Shown in pieces: positions 12,150 through 25,310 of a DNA stretch of 64,000 bases (position 1 is its first letter; each line of letters starts with the position of its first letter). Location of the stretch: contig JACEEZ010009460.1 in the NCBI GenBank assembly GCA_016584305.1, forward strand, positions 1 to 64,000, written 5' to 3'. Source of the stretch: Chionoecetes opilio (taxonomy: Eukaryota > Arthropoda > Malacostraca > Decapoda > Majidae). Made by a program: the position numbers and the translations under genes. The notes under the pieces were generated by a model. The model did no database searches. It saw only the letters and a list, made by a program, of their open reading frames with translations, and was not told the DNA's origin.

Positions 12150-13960
12150 GGCGGTATGGCCCCCCCCCGGTGCGACTCAGTGAGTCAAGACAAAGGCAAT
12201 GCAGCCACAAGCTTGAACGTGCCGAGTCAAGCTAGTGATGAAAAATGCTCAGTGCGTTGATGAGTAAAATTAAGGAAATCAATAAGACAGTGAAAGAGGC
12301 AGTTAAAGAAGCATGCGAGGAAATAAATGGAAAAACGTGGAACGAACTGAGAAGGGGTGCAGGGACATTGGGGAGGGGACGCGGGAAGGAAAGAGCTGCC
12401 CCTGTCCCTGGGTGAGCCCCTGCAGACCTGATGCAGGGTGAGGCGTGCGTCGTTCCAGAGAGGGGGGAGGTGGGGGTGGCGGATGGGGAGGTGACCCTTA
12501 CTCGACGGTGGCGTCCGGCGGAGGTAGTTCCGGCTGAACAGCGCATCCAATCTTCGCTCCCTTGTCACCTCTACTTCAGGAAGGCACCGCCCACCCCCTA
12601 CAGCTTCCTCTCCTCCCCTGCCTGCCTCGCCTTCGTCATACCAGAGGCCACCCTGCAGGGGCGTGCCGTTCGGGGGGGGCGTGGATGTCTTGTCTGATGG
12701 AAAAGACGGATGGAGGGCCATGCCGGTGCCCGTGTGGCGGCGCTGGCAAGCCAGCGTAAAGGCCAGAAGGGCCTTGCTTTATTTTTTACCTGGGGGCTCG
12801 CCCAGACGGATGGAAAGGCAAAGGGAGACCGCTCACTTCGCCTCGGCATGGGCCACCCGAAAGAAGGGGTCGCAGGCGTGGTGAGCGGGGGAAGACGCGG
12901 GGCAAAACAGTGGCAGGCTCGGAGATCCAGGATGAAGGAGGCGTCCCATACCTGCCGCTTCTGCGCTAACAAGGCGGATGGCGAGCGCAGTGGGGGCCTC
13001 GCCGAAGCTGGGGCAGGTGGATGATGGTGGTGGAGGAAGCTCTGACGTGGCTTCTGCCATACAGGTGGCCCAGCGCGTTCTGCTAGTGTCCTCCCGCACT
13101 TCACGGCGTTCTGCAGTGGAGGCATGGTCGTCGGGAGGGTCGTGGCGCCTTTACACCTGCGAGAATGGAGCAGTGGAAACAGGGGAGAGCTGCGGGGCCC
13201 AGTGTTTTTTTTTTTTTCTGAGTGTTGGACTCTGGAAGGTGGCTACCTCTGAGGCGAGCCAAGGGTGAGGAAATCCCTGTGTGGTGTGGCGCCTGCGGTT
13301 GAGGTTGCAGGCTCTGTTCCTGCTGGTGGGTCTCGCGGGAGGAAGAGGAGGGCTGCCTGGTGGTCTTCTGACACTGCAGTGGATGGTGGTAGATGCGATG
13401 TATTTTTGGTCTTGCAGCTCAAAGCTGTGGTGTGGCATTGTTAGAAGTGGTGGTGAGGAGGTATGTTGCGCTGTTTTGAGTAAGTGCCGGGGGAGAACCC
13501 CACCGCTTATAGTGGCAGGTTCGTACCTCAAAAACAGCGGAAGGATTGGACGGCTGGGGACATGGTTAAAGTTCCGTGCGGGGTGGATATCGCTTGGTGT
13601 CGACGGCCAGCGAGGAGATTAATTGAGGTAAATGATAGTCGATAGGGTGGGCCATCGAGGAAGGCCTGCGGAGCGCTGTCGGACAGACGGCGACGCAGAA
13701 AGAGCTCGCGGGATGGTGGGTAGCGCGAGTGTGGTTGCGTGCCACGCTGACGCGACGCAGCAGGCGGATGTAGTGGAGTGAGTCATGCATGTGGTCTGCT
13801 CCATGGTGATGTGAAGTAGAATTATGTAATTGCTGCTTTCATTGTAAAAAAGAATTTATTATTGTGTGTACTACTACATGTATATGTTTCTGTATTTTTC
13901 TTAAGTGCTAATTAAGATATGAGTTGTTTTCTGACCGAGACGGTCAGTTGGAAGGAGGGA
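12150..13960 (+). pseudogene. Gag-like ORF and internal region of LTR element, copy A
   Basis: Counterpart of 27,631-29,397, with the coding region broken by indels. The AVKEACEEIN-type coiled-coil block is partly visible near 12,290-12,330. The purine tract GGAAGGAGGGATAA precedes the LTR. Confidence 0.5.
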
Positions 13961-13963
13961 TAA

Positions 13964-14606
13964 TGTTACGTGTAACGTTAATTGTTGTATGTCTGGGTGG
14001 CGCGCGAAGGCAGTGTGTGTGTGTGAGGGTGCCTGGTAGGTACGACCTTGAGATCTCAGCAGTGAGCGAGGGTGCCCGGGTGGGAGTCTGGGGGTGCGGG
14101 GCAGAGGAAGCGTGGACTGGGCAGGGACAGTCACGCGGGGACCAGGAAACGAGGGAGGAAGCCTCGTGTCGGCGGTCTGGGGTATCGCGTGGGGGGTGAT
14201 TGTGCGTGGTGGAGAAGGGAATTGTGTGTAGTTGTACTGTGGTATGTGTACTGAGAAGGAACTGTGTGCCTGTAGGGATACAGAGTAGCCCTTGCGACCA
14301 TCGGCAAAGAGAGGGATGGCGGCTCTGTAAACTGTGTACTGACTGTCTTGTATGAGTGGGCTTTGATCATAACCCCATGACCTGTTGTTTGGGTCTCCTT
14401 CGCCCCTGTGTTTTTGACCTGTGTATCACTTACTCACCTCATCTTGACACACAAACTCCTGTAGAAGTCGCCTGTAGAAGTGTGTCTGTAGCGGCTATTG
14501 TTACGTAAAACACCTTCTCGCATCGCCTTTTAACCTGTAACACCTGGGTGTGGTGTGGTAAAGGTTCCAGGAGAGGGGAACAGCGTTAAAACAAAAAAAA
14601 CAAACA
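13964..14606 (+). repeat. LTR, copy A
   Basis: Begins TGTTACGTGTAACG after a purine-rich tract. Its CGTAACA end is disrupted by inserted A runs at 14,586-14,606. Matches 29,398-30,028. Confidence 0.7.
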
Positions 14607-15070
14607 GTACAAAGCGGTCAGCTTGTCAATCAACAGTCTGTGAGGCGTTGAGGACACTGTACAGAGGTGAGGGAATGGTCTGGTAGATGAGAACGCAGTG
14701 CTGTGTATGGTGTGTACGTGCTGAAGCGTGCATTGTGGTGGAGGCGAGTTGCCAGGTGAGAAGGACTTGAGTTGCTACGCTAGGTGTGCTTGGGCAGGTT
14801 TGATTTTAAGATGGAGAGGCTGAGTGGGTTGGGAAGGGAGAAGTTGTGCAAGTCAGGTGAGGGTTTCGTTAGCTGCAGCTCCCCCCCCGATGCCTCATTA
14901 CGTGAACAGCAAACGTTTATTATAATCTTGTCATGTGGGAACACTGGAGTGGGAGGCAGCTAGCATTCACAGGACCTACAGTATAATAATAAATTATAGG
15001 CCAGTTTGCGCTATTATCTCCACGTTTGCTGGGACAGCGATAGGTGAAAATAATAGCGTTCGGACCTAAT
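14607..15070. other. Non-coding stretch after LTR, copy A
   Basis: Matches 30,029-30,480. No gene or repeat boundary recognised. Confidence 0.6.
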
Positions 15071-15597
15071 GACGGCCAACACACACCGGCGCGGCCTATC
15101 CGGCGACAAAACGGTGGCGATGGCTCGTTCGCCGGACGAGACCACACAAACCGCGCCCCTCATGAAAATATACAGTACACGTCGGACCAAACCGTGATGA
15201 CAACATGATTCGTTGTCCGATCAATGACTGTGGGCGAGGATGCATGTGCAGTGTATAGCATGAAATCCTGAATGAAAAGAAGCGACAATAGCGCAGAGTT
15301 TGGTGAAGAACTGGCTGAAGAGATAAGAAGAAAAATTTTAGCATAAATACAATTATTACTGGTACAATTATCATTACTGGCGAGCGAGGGCGGGCCGCGC
15401 CGGACGGCAACCCATACACACGCAGGCGGCAGCCGGACGGCAGGCCGGACGGAATTTTCAAGCGCGACTGATTTGCATCCGGCCGCGCGACAGGCCCCGC
15501 CGGATGAAAAAACACCCCCCACACCACACACCGCGCCTCTAGCCCGCCCCTTTTCGTCGCCGGATAGGCCCGCGACGGTCCGTGTGTGTGGGGCCGG
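15071..15597. mobile_element. Long-TIR MITE, copy A
   Basis: Copy A of the element at 30,481-31,012. Its TIRs are recognisable but carry several indels. Confidence 0.7.
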
Positions 15598-16142
15598 TTA
15601 AGAGTTTATCACATTATAATACGTAAATGGTGTTGCCATGAATGTGCCGCTGGGGAATGTAGCCAATCGTCTTCTTGGATTCTAAAACCTTTATTAAAGA
15701 ATAATAAGTAGGTGGAAAAAAGGACATGACTGGTGAATCACTGTACGCAGTATTACCGTACAGCAGATCTACATACACTGAGAGAAAGAAAAATTGATTA
15801 ATTGTTAATGCATGTCATTACCTGGAGCATGTCTATACGTCCATGAATCCGTATTTCGTGCATCATGAGAAGAATGAGAGGCAGGAGAGCCTGATATCAG
15901 TGATGGTACACTGCGTGCGAGGAATAGCGTATTTTATAGTGTCAACAATGTGTGTCAACAATAGTGTTGCAGGGTAGGAAGGAAAGAATAACCCTAGTTT
16001 TACTGCTTCGGCATATGTGTGGTGTAGGAGCATAGATATATACACAGGTGTATATTTGTATGTACTGGGAACGCCGGACCCCAGGGCTCGCCGAAGTAAT
16101 GGTGATTCCTACCTAAAGCTCAGCTCTAATGGCGATTTGTTT

Positions 16143-16726
16143 TCGATCGGAATATGTATGGGAAGTGGATGAAAAAGACTCAGTAAAAGTGGAAAGAGGA
16201 CAGGTGAACTGGGAATGTTGTGGACAGGAGTGATGAGAACATGGGAGTATGGTTGTATGCAAAAAGGAAATAAAAAGGGAGAGTGGAAGAGAAAGGGAAA
16301 GAAGAATGGCTGAGGGGAATGACTGCGAAAATCAACACTGGAATGGTCGGTACAGGAGAATAGGACAGCCACGGTATGAAAGGTTCTATGATGGTGGCTA
16401 TGGAGGGGACATACTCTTCAGAGCCAGGACAAAGTTCGCTGGGTAAAGAGTCGTATGGACAGATGGAAGAATGATGGCAGCAAGGTGTGTGAGAGTGTGT
16501 GACAGGAGAGTGGATGAAAAAACCGTGGGGAGCACTTGATGCGGGAATGTGAACGGTATGAGAAGCTAGAACAAAGATGTTGGAGGTAATGTGAAGGAGA
16601 GGTCGGAGTGAAGAATGGCGAGAGATGAGAGACAGGAGAAGTGGAGATGGAGTACATGCTGGGGTTGTGTGTCTGAGTGGAGGGAGTGACAGTAGTGTGA
16701 TTGAGAGTGTAAAAGAATAATTTTTT
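16143..16726 (+). pseudogene. Non-LTR RT C-terminal CCHC region, copy A
   Basis: Corresponds to 31,565-32,135 but broken into short frames. The RYERFYDGGYGGD block is at 16,370-16,410. Confidence 0.65.
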
Positions 16727-17178
16727 AATCCCTCGTTTGCTTTCCCCTTTGTTCTCTCCCCAACAGATTACGTGTGTGGGAGACGCCGCGACAAAGCTTC
16801 ACTGACAGCATCCGTGGATGACTTCCAAATCAAGATTCAAGATCAGATCATTTCACAGTGAAGAGAGTACGAAAGAAAATTTCAGCAACAAACTGGCTTA
16901 TTTTGATGTGTTAAGAGGAATGTAAGTATTGTATCGATAATAAGGAAGCATGATAGTGCCCTAGCCGATTATCAGATATAAGTAACAGCTCGTGTTAACG
17001 TCTCAAAGTGACAATATAAGTGAAAGACTAATCTGCAGTCATGGGGCGAGTGTTTTGATTGGGGTGATCGCCCTGGATAGAGATACGGAACCGTACCCAC
17101 AGATGCCGCAGCGAGAGATAAGGCGGAGGGTTACTATGGAAGAGAACCTATGGATCTCTCTGGCCAACCTTAAACTTA

Positions 17179-17209
17179 CAAAGATGCCTGATACCGGCAT
17201 CTTTGTAGC
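17179..17209. repeat. Perfect hairpin, copy A
   Basis: AAAGATGCC facing GGCATCTTT around a short loop. The longer version is at 32,592-32,624. Confidence 0.7.
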
Positions 17210-17576
17210 AAACGCAGAGTCGCGCATTGTTCGTTCTCTTGCCACAGTACTGGCCTCTTTGTTGACATCTCGGAGCAGCCGACGCCCACACGCAGACTTG
17301 TACCAACTACACATTTGCACTGAAATAAAGAGAAATGACAATCTTGGTGGTCAGAGCTCGCTGTCGCATCTATGTGATATGTTTAGGAAAATCAGTGTTG
17401 TATATAGGGAATATCTTATGGTATTATTCCAGATGAACACACGAACTCACTTTGAGTGGACGAACTAATTTTTTTCTGGTTGTGTTTTTATGTTGTTTTG
17501 AAGAATCTGCCACCGTTCTGTCGCAAAGGTTTATGTTTTTATTTTTAGGTTAGATATTGATACGGTAGATTACGGT

Positions 17577-17895
17577 ACTCCGTGGCTGGGAAGCACGCTC
17601 GGTTCACAAACCGAGAAGTCCCGGGTTCCGATCCCCGGGCGGAGAGGAAAACAGTTGGTGTTTATCCTTAAAACCCGGAGCCCTGGTCCACCCAGCAGGA
17701 ATGGGTACCGGGTGTTAGCCGAGGGTTTGTAACCCGCCTCCGGGGTGCTGGCTTCGGCCAACACTATAAGCACTAGCAGACAGGCCACTCTAGGGGTATT
17801 AGTTGAGAGCGAGCTGTCTGGGTTCAGTGGAGATCCATCTCAGCTGCGTCGATAACTGACGAAATTCTTTCAAACATTCAAACATTCATTATTCA
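17577..17895 (+). repeat. tRNA-Val-derived SINE, copy A
   Basis: Copy A of the SINE at 32,991-33,303. Its tRNA head has extra bases in the D and anticodon arms. Confidence 0.75.
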
Positions 17896-18597
17896 GATAA
17901 AAGGCGTATTTTGTGACTACAATAAAAGTAGAAGTATACTTATTTAAAGCCTCCGCCCACTTATTTCTACTCTTTTGCGTGTTACAGAAAAAACTGAGCA
18001 GATACACTCTGGCACCAAATTATACTCTTTCTTTTTTTGAAAAAAATATGCCAATTATGGGGGGGTGGTGGTTTCAAGAGCCTGGCCATCAGATCGCACG
18101 CAATGAGAATCCATCAGACCTCCTCGTAAATGTTTCTGTTTTCCTTTAATTCTCATTCCAATTCAACATTCATTACATGCGCCACGAATGCAAAAGGATA
18201 ACTGTATTAATAGGAGTAGGTAAGGAGTAGTAAGGAGGTAAGGAGTAGTGACTTACCAGGTAAGAAGTCACAAAATATTACAATTCTCAGCGACGTCTGG
18301 AAACAATTTTTTCCAATCCTCGCGAATCTTTCATTTGTGTCCGAATTTCGTTGATTGGAGTTGCTGGCTTAGACAAAAATGGTGTATATGTATAGTATAG
18401 TCAAATACTTAAATGTATTCATGAGTTGATATTACATTTGCCAATAGAAATGTACCTTATAAATTGGTGTATATGTTATACACACAAAAAAGAACGCCTT
18501 TTAGAGAACTATCGCAGGGCACGAATACGAAACATTACCTCAGTCTGATTCAGCTCCACCACGGTACGAAGCCTCTCCAAGGACTGTAACACACCCG

Positions 18598-18890
18598 TTG
18601 TGTGTAGCCCACCACACACCACCTGCCCACCCGCCACCACACACCTACCACACACCCATCCACACACCCACCCACCACACGACCATCAAACATCTGCCCC
18701 ACCACACACCTTACAACCCACCACCCACCACAAACCCGCCCACCACCCACAACCCATCACCACCACCCACCACACGCCCATCACACATCCGCCCCACAAA
18801 CACCTACCACCCCACCCGCCCCAACCACACACCCACACACCCACCCACCACACACCCAATCACACACCCGCCCACACACACCCGGCCATG
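18598..18890. repeat. CACCC/CACAC minisatellite, copy A
   Basis: Repeats of CCCACCACACACC-like units. Matches 34,010-34,290. The His/Pro/Thr-rich frames here are artefacts. Confidence 0.85.
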
Positions 18891-19904
18891 GATGTTAAAC
18901 GGGGAGATGCACTGGAGGATGAATTCACAACCAGCATTCATCTAGGTTTAGGAAAGAATAATTGGTGGAAACGTAGATTGTAGGTACACGTAGCCTACAC
19001 ACGTATGGTCCATGAAAGCATTAAACATCCTCGACGCACATCGTGGAAATGGCTGTGTAGCAAATAGATATTAAATACAGTTCATAGCGCCCTAACATTT
19101 CAGTTTAATATCAAGTCAATCTTAGGAGTTAGAAAACAATGCTAGCCATTCTAAGAGCTCAAAAACAAATTAGATATCGATGTGTAAATACAGACAATCA
19201 CGTACTACTCTTTGCTTGTGCCTTCCAATAAGTCAACCTTACGATATTCTGAGCCTCTGTAAGAGGTAATGAAGGTACGGACACTTTTACTCTCGCAACA
19301 TCTAGAAAGGGCTTTGGGCAGCGCTACAATCGTATTTTGTGATGGCAAAGCAGGGGCTGCAGGGCGGAGCTTAAAATAAGTATAATTATACTCCGAAAGG
19401 GACACTACAAAATACGCTATAGGTTAGTTCGTTTTATTTTTATTGTTTTATTTTTTTATTTATAGTTAGGTAAGGGTTAGGTTAGGAAAAGGTTAGGTTA
19501 GTTTAGGTTCAATTTGTTTTTTTTTCATTTTTGCAACACAAACAAAAAAATAAAAATAATTTGCGACAGAAACGGTTAGAGATTCATTCAAAAACACATA
19601 AAAAACACACCAGAAAAAAATAGTTCGTCCACCAAGGTGAGATCGATGTTTCATCTGGGAAATTACGGAAATATAGCTTGTTATAGGGTATAGGGAACAA
19701 TAATGTAGTATATATGTTCTTTCTTTCTTCTTCTTGTGACCTTTCTGCTTATTATCGCTTTGTAGTCGTCTGTCCCAAGCTCGGGTCGAACTGGACACAA
19801 TCTTCCTTCTTTGCCACTTGTAGCCCTTGCTTCCCTGCACCTGTGGGGAGTGAGAAGGGCACAACAGGGCATATGTACACAGACCATAAGTCCCTCCTAT
19901 CAAA

Positions 19905-21530
19905 CTACACTCCTTACGTCTTCTACATTCCAAGCAATCTTTTTCCCAAGCTGCTTTTAAAAACACTTAGTTATTCTTACTATTTCCTTCTCTCTTCATT
20001 GACTCCATACAGTCCTAGCACAGTAAGGATTCCACATCCACCTCGTATATTCCTTCTATCCCTTCACCGTCTTCCTATCACCTCTAATATGGGACTGTAT
20101 CAGCTCCTCCTCTCCTGCTAATCTGCCACACTAATATCAAATGTTCAATAGTTTCCTTGTTCCTCTACAGAAGTACAGCCTGGTCCTTGCCCATCCCTAT
20201 TTCCTAGCCTCCCCTCTAGGTTTCCTGTCCTTGCCTCACCAACAGTCTGCTTCCCAATCTCCGCATGCCAGTGAAGTGCCTCAGCTCTCTTTCCTCAATA
20301 CCACTTTTAACGTGGATTTAACCCTCCATACCTGCTTCACCTAGCTAGTCCATTGTCTTATATTCTTATCCTCACCTCCTTGTTTATCCTGTCCCAGTTC
20401 ACAGGTTTCCCTTCTTTCACTCTCTAATTCTTTTATCCATGTTGAGCTGGCCAACCTCCTTCAGGATCGCTTCACCCATCTATCCTCACTAAGTCCCTCT
20501 ATTTTCTTTCAGGAGGTTAAGTTTCCTTTTAAAATCCTTCCCTGAAAGGGGCTCCACCACAATATCTCCTCGAATGCCTCCCACAGCTGGCTGGTTGGGG
20601 CTCATAAACCCCATCTGCCAATAATGTTCTGTGTCCTCTCTAGTTTAATAATGTCTCCCTCCCGATAATAGGTTATCTCAGACCCATACAAGCAATATGG
20701 CAACTGCCTTCTTTCAAGACTCCTACCACTTCAGAATTTGTTAATAAATAATTGTCTCTTCCCCCGTTAAGATCACATGCCTGTCATCCTCCTAGCCTTT
20801 TCCCTCATTAGTTTCCTTTGTCTTTCTCCTCCAATCCTTCCTTACTTACTTCCAGTCCTAGGTATGTATACCTATCAACAACCTCTAGGAATGTTGTTCC
20901 CTAGAACCCAACTGACTTTCTCTGCTGTTGAACTCCATCACCTTACTCTTCCTGACACTGAACTAATGTTTCCATGCACTTCCATACACTGCTGACTATT
21001 CCCAGCAACTCCACATGTCTTCCTGTCCTCTCTGCCCTGAGAAATACATCGTCTGCATAAGCGAAACATCCTAGTTTCTATCTCCACTCTGATTTCTGAT
21101 CATCACTATGAGTTCCCTCCATGTAGATGTGAAGAGTGTTGGAGAGATAACAATCCCTGCCGAACTCCTATATTATTCTTCATCCCATCCTGTGACTGAT
21201 ATCTCCTAGTGTGAACTTTACCTCATTTTCCTTATACAAACTCCCTAATACCTGCACACCTTATCATCTACTCTAGGTGTGTCAATAAGCCTCATTAATT
21301 TTCTTCTATCAACCGAGTCCGTATGCTTTCCTCAATATTATAATACCAGGTACAGTTCCTCATCTTCCTACGGTCCCTCACTCTCTATGATTCTTATCCC
21401 AACAAAGTTATTAAACCTCCTCTACCTTTCCTGAAACCCATATTTTGCTCTTCTCCCAAACTTTATCTCCCTCCCAGCCATGACATTAGCTTGTTGTTTA
21501 TCACCCACCCAAAACCTTGGTGTGGAGTTT
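19905..21530 (-). pseudogene. Non-LTR RT, main part, copy A
   Basis: Same gene piece as 35,307-36,956, but single-base indels split it into short minus-strand fragments. The contrast with copy B, where 256- and 144-residue frames are open, is a good measure of copy A quality. Confidence 0.7.
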
Positions 21531-21534
21531 TAAA

Positions 21535-23594
21535 AGTAATCGTCCAGACCATTTTTTTTTTGCCTAATTATGTTGAATGTTAAACATTCAAAAACACCTA
21601 ATCCACCAAATTATTGATTCCAGGCCTTATTTCCGTAAAAACACGCACTTTTCTTTTGTAAAAAAGGGCGCGACCAAAAAAATCTTCTCCAACAGGGCTA
21701 CGCACTGTTATTGATGACGTCAGAACATGAGACCGCAGACATCTGTCTGACATTGTCGGCAAAGTTATGGATGTCGCGATTGTACTTCGGGTCAGACAGT
21801 GAATCGTCGCTGTGACGAACCCTTCCCACACACACGCCGCAAAACACGCCTCCTTCCGACACACATGCCTGTGCCACCACACCCTTCCTGCACACCACAC
21901 ACACACACACAGTGTCGATGTGTGGAGGAAGGCGTGTGTGTCGGGAAGGAGGCGTGTGGGCAACGTGTGTGTATGAAGGGGGTTCGGTGTGCAGACGTGT
22001 GTGGAAAGAGGGGTGGTGTGCAGGCGTTGCTCTTGTGTTTGGGAAGGGAGTGTCGGTGTGCAGGGGCTACTTGTGTGTGGGAAGGAAAGGGTTTGTGTGG
22101 GAGGAGCAGTGTGTGCAGCGTGTGTGTGGGAAGGTGTCGGTGTGCAGCCGTTGTGTGTGGGAAGGAAGCATGTCTGCAGGCGTGGTGTGTGGGAAGGAGG
22201 TTGTGTATGCAAGCGTGTGGTGGGTAGGGTGTCGGTGTGCAGGCGTGTGTGTAGGGAAAGAGCCTTGTGTGCAGGCGTGTGTGCGGGAAGGAGGGTTGTG
22301 TGCAGGTGTGTGTGTGGGAAAGGGTGTCGGTGTGCAGGCGTTGTGTGGGACGGAGCATGTGTGCAGGCGTCGTAAGTGTGGGTTAAGGTGTCGGGTGAAG
22401 GCGTGTGTGTGGGACGGAGGCGTGTGTGCAGGCGGTGGTTTTTGAGTGTGGGAAGGGTGTCGCGTTGTGCAGGCGTGTGTGTGGGACGGAGGCGTGTGTG
22501 TGGGAAGGAGGGTGTATGCAGCGTGTGATGTGTGGAAGGTAGGCGTGTATGCAAGCGTGGCTTAGAAAAGTTGTTGTGTGGGAAGGAGGCGTGTGTCGCA
22601 GGCCGTGTGGTGGAAGGGTGTCGGTGTGCAGGAGTGTGTGTGGGTAAGAGACGTGTTTGCAGGTGTGTGTGTGGGAAAAGAGGCAGTGTCTACACGGTGT
22701 GGGGAAGGGTGCGGTGTGCAGTGCATGTGTGTGGGAAGGGTGTTCCGGTGTGCGGCGTTGTGTGGGGAAGGAGGCGTGTGTGCATGCGTGTGGTGGAAAG
22801 GGTGTCGGTATGCTGGTGTGTGGTGGGAAGGAGGCGTTGTAGCAGGCGTGTGTGTGTGAAGGAGGCGTGTGTGCAGGCGTGTGTGGGGAAGGAGGCGTGC
22901 TGTGTGGGAAGGGTGTTCGGTGTGCAGGCGTGTGTTGGGAAGGAGGCGGTGTGTGGGAAAGGATGCGTTTATGTAGGAAGGATCGCGTGTATGTAGGAAG
23001 GCTGCGTGTAAAAATTGGGGTAGGCGTGTGTGTGGGAAGGAGGCGTGTGTGCAGGCGTGTGTGTGGGAAAGGAGGCGTTGTGTGTGGGAAAGAGGCGTGT
23101 GTGTGGGAAAAGAGGAGTGCGTGTGGGAAAGAGGCGTGTGTGCAGGGGTGTGTGGGGGAAGGAGGCGTTGTGTGTGGAAGAAGGCGTGTATGCAGGCGTG
23201 TGTGTGGGAGGAGCGATATGCAGGCGTGTGTGTGGGGAAGGAAGCATGCTGCACCATAAAGGATGCATGCATGTGGCATATAGCAAAAAAAAATCTATCA
23301 GAAACACCCAAATATCTTCAAGTACTATATTTATCTCTGTGGTTTTACGTGCCTCTGATCAGCGCGCGGGAAGAGAGCTTCCCTGATGCTACGTCACCGA
23401 GCTGAGCCTGAGCGTCCCTGCAAACTTTGAGGAGTTGTTTGGAGAACCGGGGAATTTGCAGATTTTGATTGCGGATTATTTAAAAAAAACGGCTGACTGG
23501 ATACAAAAAAGTGATGAAGTTATTGTTGATATAATCGTTAATGGCTAGATTTGATTGCATAATCAGGAATGATGAAATGTCTGGACGATTTACT
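21535..23594 (-). mobile_element. THAP/Kolobok-like TTAA transposon, copy A
   Basis: AGTAATCGTCCAGACC at the left end; an imperfect version (GTCTGGACGATTTACT) at the right. Encloses the minisatellite 21,830-23,240. See copy B at 36,961-38,946. Confidence 0.65.
21830..23240. repeat. Minisatellite, about 31-bp unit, copy A
   Basis: Degenerate copies of the GGAAGGAGGCGTGTGTGCAG unit, matching 37,250-38,600. Confidence 0.85.
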
Positions 23595-23596
23595 AA

Positions 23597-24089
23597 AGGA
23601 ACATTTTATGTGTTGCGGGGACATCCCGTTGGAAGCGTGGAGTTCCGCAGCGGGGATCATGTCTTGGCTCCGCGTCTGTCTTGTAGTCAACAATAAAGCT
23701 CTCAGGATCTCTGGGCTTTCATGACCTGGGGCCACCGCTTAATGGCGCAGTGAGTGGATCCAGAGCGATACACATTCCCCGGACTGGCCTGAAGGCATTA
23801 GGGGGGAGATGTCTGGGTTGCACCGGGAGGCGACCGTAGTGTAACGGTTTAGCAGTCCGACGGCAAGTGGAGGTCTCGGATTCGATCCCGAGCGGTGCCT
23901 TGCCTTTTCGGTGAACCCAACACTCTAACATGGCGATGTAGAGTGTGGCCAAGGGTCATGAAAGCCCAGAAGATCCTTGAGAAGCTGTATTGTTGAATAC
24001 AAGACAGACGCGGAGCCAAGACTGAGCCCGCTGGCGGGAAACTCCACGCTTCCAACGGATGTCCCCGAAAACACAATTAAAATGTTCCT
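23597..24089. mobile_element. TTAA foldback element with tRNA-like core, copy A
   Basis: Inverted arms begin AGGAACATTTTATGTG. The core at about 23,831-23,901 is tRNA-like. See copy B at 38,951-39,451. Confidence 0.65.
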
Positions 24090-24175
24090 TTAAACTCCAA
24101 CACTTGGCCAGTAAATTCATCACTGCTATGGGTCTGTAATTTCCTATGTCCTCTTTTTGGCTTCCTCCCATCCTT

Positions 24176-24957
24176 TCATTATTAATAAAGCGAAAGGGTG
24201 TGTATGTCTTGATGTCCTGTGTGGTGTGGGTGTGTGTGTGTTGTGTGTGTGTGTCGGTATAGGTTCCGCCCCCGTGGCGGAACCTATATATGGCACATTT
24301 TTGGAACCAGGTTGGACCAGGGGAAGGTTTTTTAAGCCCACTTTGGATGATCGATCACTTTTTTTCTTCTTTTTTTCAGTAGCCTATTAGCGGAATTGGA
24401 GAAAAAAAAGTGGGTTGCGGAGAAGTGAGGAAACCTGATGTAGGATGAGGGTAATGATGAGTGAATGGGTGGGGTGATGGGTAATGGGATGTGGGGTGAT
24501 TGGTGAGTGAATGTGAGTGGGGTGTGATGGGTGATGGGTGAGGGAATAGATGGGGGGGTGATGGGTAATGGGTGAGTGAATGGGTGGTGTTGATGGGTAA
24601 TGGGTGAGTGAAATGGGTGGGGGGTGAATGGGTAATAGGTGAGTGAATGGGTGGGGGTGATGGTAATGGGTGAGTGAATGGGTTGGGGAGTGATGTGAAG
24701 GGTTGGCTTAATACATACATTTCTACATCCATGATTTCAGGAAAGTTAGAGAAGGGCTATCTGGGAGAGTCTCCAGCTAGCGGAGAGACTGTGTTTGGTG
24801 GGCCAAGGGCCCACCAAACACAGGTGGTAAACACAGGTGGCAACAGGTGGCAAACACAGGCCCACCCAACACAGGTAGTTGGTGGGCCTTTGGGCCCACC
24901 AATAGCCCTCCGCAGGAGCTAGCCCAAAAAGTCCGCCGGAGGGCGGCTTGCGGCTAG
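24176..24957 (+). mobile_element. Helitron-like element, copy A
   Basis: Ends in a GTCCGCC..GGCGGC hairpin followed by CTAG at 24,954-24,957. The 5' end, TC-ATTATTAATAAAGCGAAAG, is slightly eroded. Copy B is at 39,535-40,310. Confidence 0.7.
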
Positions 24958-25250
24958 TATGCTATAAGTGTTACCCTACTCTTTTTCCAGTCTCTTGGGG
25001 ACCTCACCTTTCTCCAACATCTCTCTAAACAGATTAACTAGAGCTAGTTTCAACCCTCTCCTCCATACTTTATGAATCCATATGATTCCATCTGTTCCTC
25101 CTGATTTCCTATCTTAATTGCTTGTATGCAGAAGCTACATCCTACGCCTCTATACTATACTTTCCATTCTCTTTCTTCACTGTAGATAAGCCAAGCCATT
25201 TCTTACCTTCACTGCAAGCCAAGAACGAGGCCATCACTCACTGACGTTTG
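24958..25250 (-). pseudogene. Non-LTR RT N-terminal piece, copy A
   Basis: Counterpart of 40,311-40,594, frameshifted throughout. Confidence 0.6.
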
Positions 25251-25310
25251 TTTGGGTATATGTGCCAAAATACACATCTTGAAAGCCAATAGCAGTCCGA
25301 CGAAGTCTTC

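Larger units (their letters stand above)
17396..19695. mobile_element. Long-TIR DNA transposon, copy A
   Basis: Copy A of 32,810-35,085, with the same inverted arms, SINE and CACCC minisatellite. Confidence 0.6.
10404..25310 (+). repeat. Direct duplication, copy A (about 14.9 kb)
   Basis: Every landmark in copy B (25,914-40,679) recurs here in the same order at an offset drifting from about 15.51 kb to 15.35 kb: (GA)n, (TAG)n, RTE RT, LTR, MITE, SINE, TTAA elements, Helitron. Copy A differs mainly by one- to several-base indels and inserted homopolymers, for example at 14,587-14,606 where the LTR end is padded with A runs. Homology stops near 25,310/40,679. Confidence 0.9.
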